This document shows, in pieces, positions 58,961-64,000 of a DNA stretch of 64,000 nucleotides. The position numbers and the translations under genes are program-made. The notes beneath the pieces were generated by a model, which was given only the letters and a program-made list of their open reading frames with translations, had not been told where the DNA came from and did no database searches. The DNA is from Lindgomyces ingoldianus (taxonomy: Eukaryota; Ascomycota; Dothideomycetes; Pleosporales; Lindgomycetaceae), in assembly GCF_010093535.1 (NCBI RefSeq), contig NW_022985196.1, forward strand, positions 635,974 to 699,973, written 5' to 3'. Each line of letters begins with the position of its first letter. Position 1 is the first letter of the stretch.

Positions 58961-61900
58961 CTAAGCATAGCTAGCCCACCCGGAATACAGCACCGCCAAA
59001 TTCCGCTCATCCGTCGCCATCTGAATAAGCTCATTAACTGTCGCCCTTGTACTTAATGTCTTACTCAACTTCTTCTCCACCACACTCAAAGCCCGTCCCG
59101 CCTCGCCCGCCTGCTCTTCTCGTTTCTTGTTACTCTGTTCCCCACCATCGTCGATCACACCCGATATTCCAATCGCCATTGCCGGGCCAGGGGTGCTACC
59201 AGGCATAACGCTTCCCGCTCTACTCGGACCGGCGCCATTTGCTGCGTTCGTTTCTTGGGGCCCTTCTTGCATCCTCTTTGCTTTCGTAGGTGTTACGCTC
59301 CAGTTAACTAGGGGGTCGTAGCGCAGGACATTTAACAGCGTCATAATCGACTCGCGTTCTTCCCGAAGTGTGTCCATGGTGAATTCACAGCACCTCCTAA
59401 ACACACCTTCTGTTTTCGTATACCCCATTGCATCGACTAGGTCGCGGGTGAGCCTAAAAGGCACCACTTCAGGAACAGGTAGAACGCGTCCGGCTTCGAA
59501 ACTAACCCCGAGGTCGATGTGAACGACTTCTCCTGATTTCTCATCGAGGAGGATGTTGTGGCAATGGCGATCTCCGAGGCCGAGAACGTGGCCGAGGATG
59601 GAGATTGCGGCTGTGGATCGTGTGTATGCTAGACGTCGTTCAAACCATTCGTCGGGGTCCTCGAACCGCTCGAGCAGGAAGTAGCGTAGGACAGGATGGA
59701 AGTTGTCTGCTGCTCTCTGCCATATTTTGACCCGTGTATTCAGTGAGTCGTTTTGGCATTTCCCGATTTCCTTGCGGCATTGTTCTGATCTCCAGTCACT
59801 CGGATAGTATTTTTCGTGCGCAGGCATGACGTACGAGTGGAGTGGCATGGTGTTTGGTACGAATTCCATCAGCCCGGATCGAGTGGAGAGGGGGAGGACT
59901 TTATAGGTGCGGATTCCGAGGTTGCGGATGCGTGTCGCTGTATGGTTCTTCAGAAGACGAGACACCTGATCGAAGACTTGCTCCATGATGGCGTCTTGCC
60001 GGAGGTCATCGTTGCCGGATTTAAACTTGGATTGAGTCAGCTTACGTTGTAGAGATGCACAGGTTGATACATACAAGTTGTTTGTACGGCCTGCCATCAG
60101 AAGCGAGTGCCGTGATGATCTTCGGTGCGCTGAGGCCGTTGGCAATTGTCATCCTTGGTTTGAACCCAACGATCTTGGGCAAGTCGCTGTAGTCGCAACT
60201 GGCACGAACCTCAATTGCTAGTGTGGCGGGAGGGACCCCCATCGGCGGAATCTTCTGAAGCATTGCCTTCGACTCTCCATACTTCTCCAGCGCGATGTCT
60301 CTGCCCATCCGGTTATCCTGTTCGTTCTTGAACATGGCAAGGTTGTGATAGAGTCCATTTGATTGATATATCACATTCCAGTACTTCCCTGCCTTCCTGT
60401 CGCTACCTAACATCTGGGCGATCTGAGCCGCAGCCCGCTGTCGAGACTTCGCCGACTCATCTTTTGAGCGGACGACATCCTCTCTTGTAATTGAACCGAC
60501 CTTCATTTGAATAGCAAAGATCTGGTGCATACCATGATACGGGTGCTCAGCACAAATTCGGAACACTAGCTCAAACAAGAGCTTCTGGAAGTCGGTCGCT
60601 TCTGCCTGTAGTCGGGATGATAGTTGGTTCATCAGGAGGGCGAATTTACCGCTGGGTACTCTTGAGAGATAAGCTCGAACAGCCTCATTCGCTAAAGGCA
60701 TATCTGAATACTCAAGCCATAGGGAGAAGACACGGAGAGCGTCGTTGTTGTACTCGTCGCTCGCTTGGAGTGAGAGGAGGTAATTCTCCAAGCATTGACG
60801 TAAGAATTGTTCACGGCTTTTGCGCAACCTCTCATACTCACCATGGTCGAGATTATACCAATTTTGGGCTCGCTGCGCGTTTCGTCGGTAAGTTTCCCTC
60901 ATACTCTTGCTCTTGTCCGTTTGGCTCAGCTTTAAAAAGTCTTGCCATTCCTGGTGCTTGCGGTCCATTACCGTCTTGATACGCGCAATGTCTTCAGCGG
61001 CCTCTGGGCTTTGTAATTGCTTATCGCAGAAGAGGGCATATTCGTGAAAGACTTGCCCTGGGTATGTGCCTTGTGTTTGTCCTTTCAGCTCATGAATCGC
61101 CGGTTCGAGGTACTCCTTGATAATGGTATCAGGTTTGGCCAAACGAGCTTCAGCCAGATGATGACCCTAAGGGTGTTAGTATCAACTGTTGGATTCTTCG
61201 TAATTGTACTTACCAATTTCGCTAACAACACTGGTAGACTGATGTTAGTGGCTTGAGAATCAAAATTGGCATTATCGATAAGATGCTGGCGCATTCGAAT
61301 GGATGTTTCGGCCTCGCCTTGCTCCCAAAGAACACTGGCGACCTCGTGTTGCGCGGCCACTTCAATGTCAAGGCCTACCGACTTGCATTGCTGCACGATA
61401 TCTGACAAATAAGTAACACTCGCCAGAGATTCCTGAAGAGCCCCCTGTTTTCTGCAGATAGCTGATGACGAGACAAGCGCTTCCACTTCCATGTGACGAA
61501 CTGTTCCAGTGCGTGCACATAGTGAATCTAGCAACGAGGGGTTGGTACTCAGTACGCTGAATAGCGTTTCTCGGCAAGACAAAAGTAGTCGAACGTCATC
61601 GAATCTACGCAAAATTTAGCAATCTAGGGGGGTGATAGCGGATTTGGGGGACGTACTCTCCTGCTCGCATCCATTTCTCCCGACCTTTCATTTGATCCCA
61701 AATATCGAGGAGATGTTCCGGGTTTGTGCAAGTGACAATGTCGTCTGCTTCTGTCAACACGGCAAGCGTTCGCAGAGGAGTTTTCATCGACGTAGAGGAA
61801 CTGTCGCGACCGGAGAAGTAACTCATGGTGGCTAAGAATTGTCGGTTAAGCGACTTCCTGGCGCTCAAAGCGTCGGAGGCGTAGTGCAAGCTCTGGAATG

Positions 61901-64000
61901 CCTTAAAGAGTGTACTCGACTCGGTATGGTTCCCTTCTGGAGCTTTGATATCCCATTGACCAAGTTTCCGTGCAGTGTGGAGAGTGCTATCAACAACATC
62001 GTCCCCAATATCCTTGAATTGGTCGTTGGAAAGTAATGAGTGGGTAATGCTGTTCATGTTAAGTGATATAAGTGACTTAACCATTCCTCGAGAATCAACC
62101 GATTCGATCGCATTAGATCGCCGAATCTGGCTGTCTAGGCGAGCTCCGCGAAACAAAAGGCTCTTCACCCCATCTCCCTCGTAGTCCAAGCGATCCAGCA
62201 CCGAAGACAGGCTAGAACCCCTATCTACTCCATAGAATGAGTCCGGTTCGTCCAGATTTTTGTAAATAGAAAGCTGCAGCTCAACTGGAAGTTTGGGCGG
62301 CCCTACTAGTATTGATGATCGTCTTGAAGTGCTCTTGACGATTGGCTGACCTGATGAGGTCTCTGCGAATAGTAGCGCACTTCTGTACATACCACAGAAT
62401 GTTGCAGCTTGGGACGCTTTTAGGTAATCCACTTCCACCCATCGATCACGGTCGACTCGGGTTACCTCTTTCGGGGTAGGCTGGCTGCGGAGGTAGAGAA
62501 TGGCCTCAATCAGGATTCGCACGTATGAAACGGTAGTCGAATCGCAGTTACTAAACCATGACATGGTTGCTTCAGACATAGTACCCCGAACAACCCTTTC
62601 TCCATCGAAGTCTTGTAGTAAGACGAGATGGAGAATATAAGGGAATAGCAGTTCTGCCATACCTTCAATGCCTTGAAGGATTCGGGACAATGAGCCTAGA
62701 ATTGGATCTTGCGCAGCTACTTGGCACAGTGAAATGGCGAGATCTTGAATCCATGTAGATACGGATTTGGGTTGAGAAGGATATGCACTCTGCTCAAGCG
62801 TCTCAGTATGTACGACTGACCTGGGCTCGGGTTCCTCTGGCATAGGTAGATTGAGGGCGGTGCCAATGGGTACCGGTACTGTCTTTTGCAATTCTCCAAC
62901 ATAGGTGTCATCCGAGGAGAGGCGGGATATGAGCAACCGTACTCCATCTTCTGCCAGGCTCACCTCCTTACGATCATCGCTATAGAATAAGTCGATAATA
63001 TTCTTGACGATTGCCGCACGCGAACTCTTACCTAGAGATGCTCTCGGGGAATGAGACTGGCCAGACCAGGGGCGGGACAGTCTTGCACTTCGCTTCACCT
63101 CTCCGCAAGCACTGAAGGTCCGGCCTAAGACTCTAGCTGCCCATAATAGATAGCCATCACCGATATTACTACGTTGACATGATTCCCATACCTGGGGTGC
63201 ATAGTCAACTACGTCCGCATCTGATCCGAGGACGTCTTCTCGGGCGGTCAGTGCTGGCTGAAAGTTCTGGCAAAGGAGCCCAAGGGCAACCTCTCGTGAG
63301 GTCTTATTGAGAAGTCTTCGATCAGACCGAACGTCATCTAGTATTTCCAGCAGTAGCCTACTCTCGTCACTACCTTTTATTGAATTACCCTCAGTACGGA
63401 CACGAGAAGCCGCTGTAATAATTGACTTGAATGCCTTGACGGCAGAATTTGAGCCACCAGAGGCGAGTGTATTGGCGAGTGACTCGAGGTATGTTGTGAA
63501 CCATGCATGAAACATTTGCGCTTTGTTCATCGTTGCGGTGTGTTGAGACTGCTGGGTAGTGCTCTCCTGGGAGGATCCAAGGAATTCTCGAATAGAGATG
63601 AGGATAGACAAGCCAATCCCGGTTACGAAGTTGAGCTGAGAACTTAGATAGCGAGCCCCGTGTTCGAAGAGATACTGCACGATTCCTAGCGTATCCTCTG
63701 CGCATTGTATGTCTGTGAGAAATGGTCGTAGAGATTGAAGAGTCATGTGCAAAGGATACCCTTCATAGGCGACCTCTCCTGCAAGGGCGATGAGGATACG
63801 GACCTTACGGATGATGGACCGAGCGTGAATCGAACCAAGAGCTGGATGAATACGGTCCAGGAGCATCCGCATTACAAAAGTGAAATTGCTCGGCGTCCAA
63901 AAGCGTACCGGGTCACCACCAGTGCGACGGCACAGACGTTCAAGTTGGTCAATCAGATAGAAAGCAGAAAATGACGGCTCGATTTTTAGATCAAGTTCCT
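58961..64000 (-). CDS. tel1: Tel1/ATM checkpoint kinase, C-terminal part (runs off right edge)
   Basis: Phosphatidylinositol-3-kinase-related Ser/Thr protein kinase that senses double-strand breaks through the Mre11 complex and maintains telomeres; nuclear. Exons 64000-61657 (open to the window edge), 61604-61214, 61166-60075 and 60025-58961 join in phase and give about 1630 residues of a protein usually near 2,900. In order: HEAT-repeat solenoid, FAT domain (about the exon 61166-60075 region with long helical repeats such as [20 protein letters not shown]), PI3K-like kinase domain with [11 protein letters not shown], catalytic loop [13 protein letters not shown] and metal-binding HIDLGVSFE, then a FATC tail ending [15 protein letters not shown] in place of DFG is normal for ATM. 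A low-complexity, Pro/Ala/Gly-rich insert lies between kinase core and FATC. The 5' end is beyond 64000. Confidence 0.95.

Noticed and set aside
1..64000. CRISPR arrays, insertion sequences and bacterial-style operons
   Set aside because: The window is fungal nuclear DNA; regular 11-bp arrays at 29.8-34.9 kb are intronic palindromes without spacers of CRISPR type.

Overview
The window is nuclear DNA of a filamentous ascomycete (Pezizomycotina; Leotiomycetes would fit but is not shown). Evidence: almost every gene is split by GT-AG introns of about 45-90 nt with CTRAY-like branch sites, and the families are typical of these fungi (samB/Mub1 MYND protein, Tel1, P4-ATPase, fungal rhodopsin-like 7TM protein, GMC oxidoreductase, YAT-type permease). 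Gene models were spliced by hand; reading phase was checked across every junction unless stated otherwise.

Layout. 1.3-9.3 kb: two minus-strand genes about 100 bp apart, an uncharacterised beta-propeller-like protein and a large GTPase-RING-patatin fusion. 10.1-12.4 kb: amino-acid permease (+). 12.7-18.0 kb: P4-ATPase flippase (-). 19.5-21.3 kb: samB/Mub1 (-), divergent from a CorA-type Mg transporter at 22.8-25.0 kb (+). 26.8-29.1 kb: DeSI/PPPDE-thioredoxin-PUL fusion (+) with a 15-nt microexon. 29.65-35.06 kb: an intron-dense locus that looks mobile-element derived. It holds a 14-exon DDE-transposase-like gene, a C2H2-type gene on the same strand, and a decayed convergent gene with TAG stops. 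Nearly all its introns are built from copies of one 8-bp palindrome, AACRYGTT, spaced 11 bp apart. 36.6-37.5 kb: small cysteine-containing secreted protein. 38.2-41.4 kb: C2H2 zinc-finger protein (-). 42.9-43.6 kb: conserved fungal protein of unknown function (-). 44.3-44.9 kb: small acidic protein whose last coding exon is duplicated inside the preceding intron. 45.9-47.5 kb: membrane-anchored alpha/beta hydrolase (+). 47.5-51.2 kb: long gene-free stretch. 51.2-52.5 kb: rhodopsin-like 7TM protein (-), divergent from a GMC oxidoreductase at 53.5-55.6 kb (+) with a damaged splice donor. 55.6-58.9 kb: gene-free. 59.0-64.0 kb: tel1 (-), running off the right edge.

Housekeeping genes (flippase, CorA, Mub1, DeSI-Trx-PUL, Tel1) alternate with accessory stretches (transposon-like locus, secreted protein, lesioned GMC gene, gene-poor blocks). 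No metabolic cluster is evident. The best candidates for something undescribed are the palindrome-array introns at 29.6-34.9 kb and the duplicated terminal exon at 44.75-44.86 kb.
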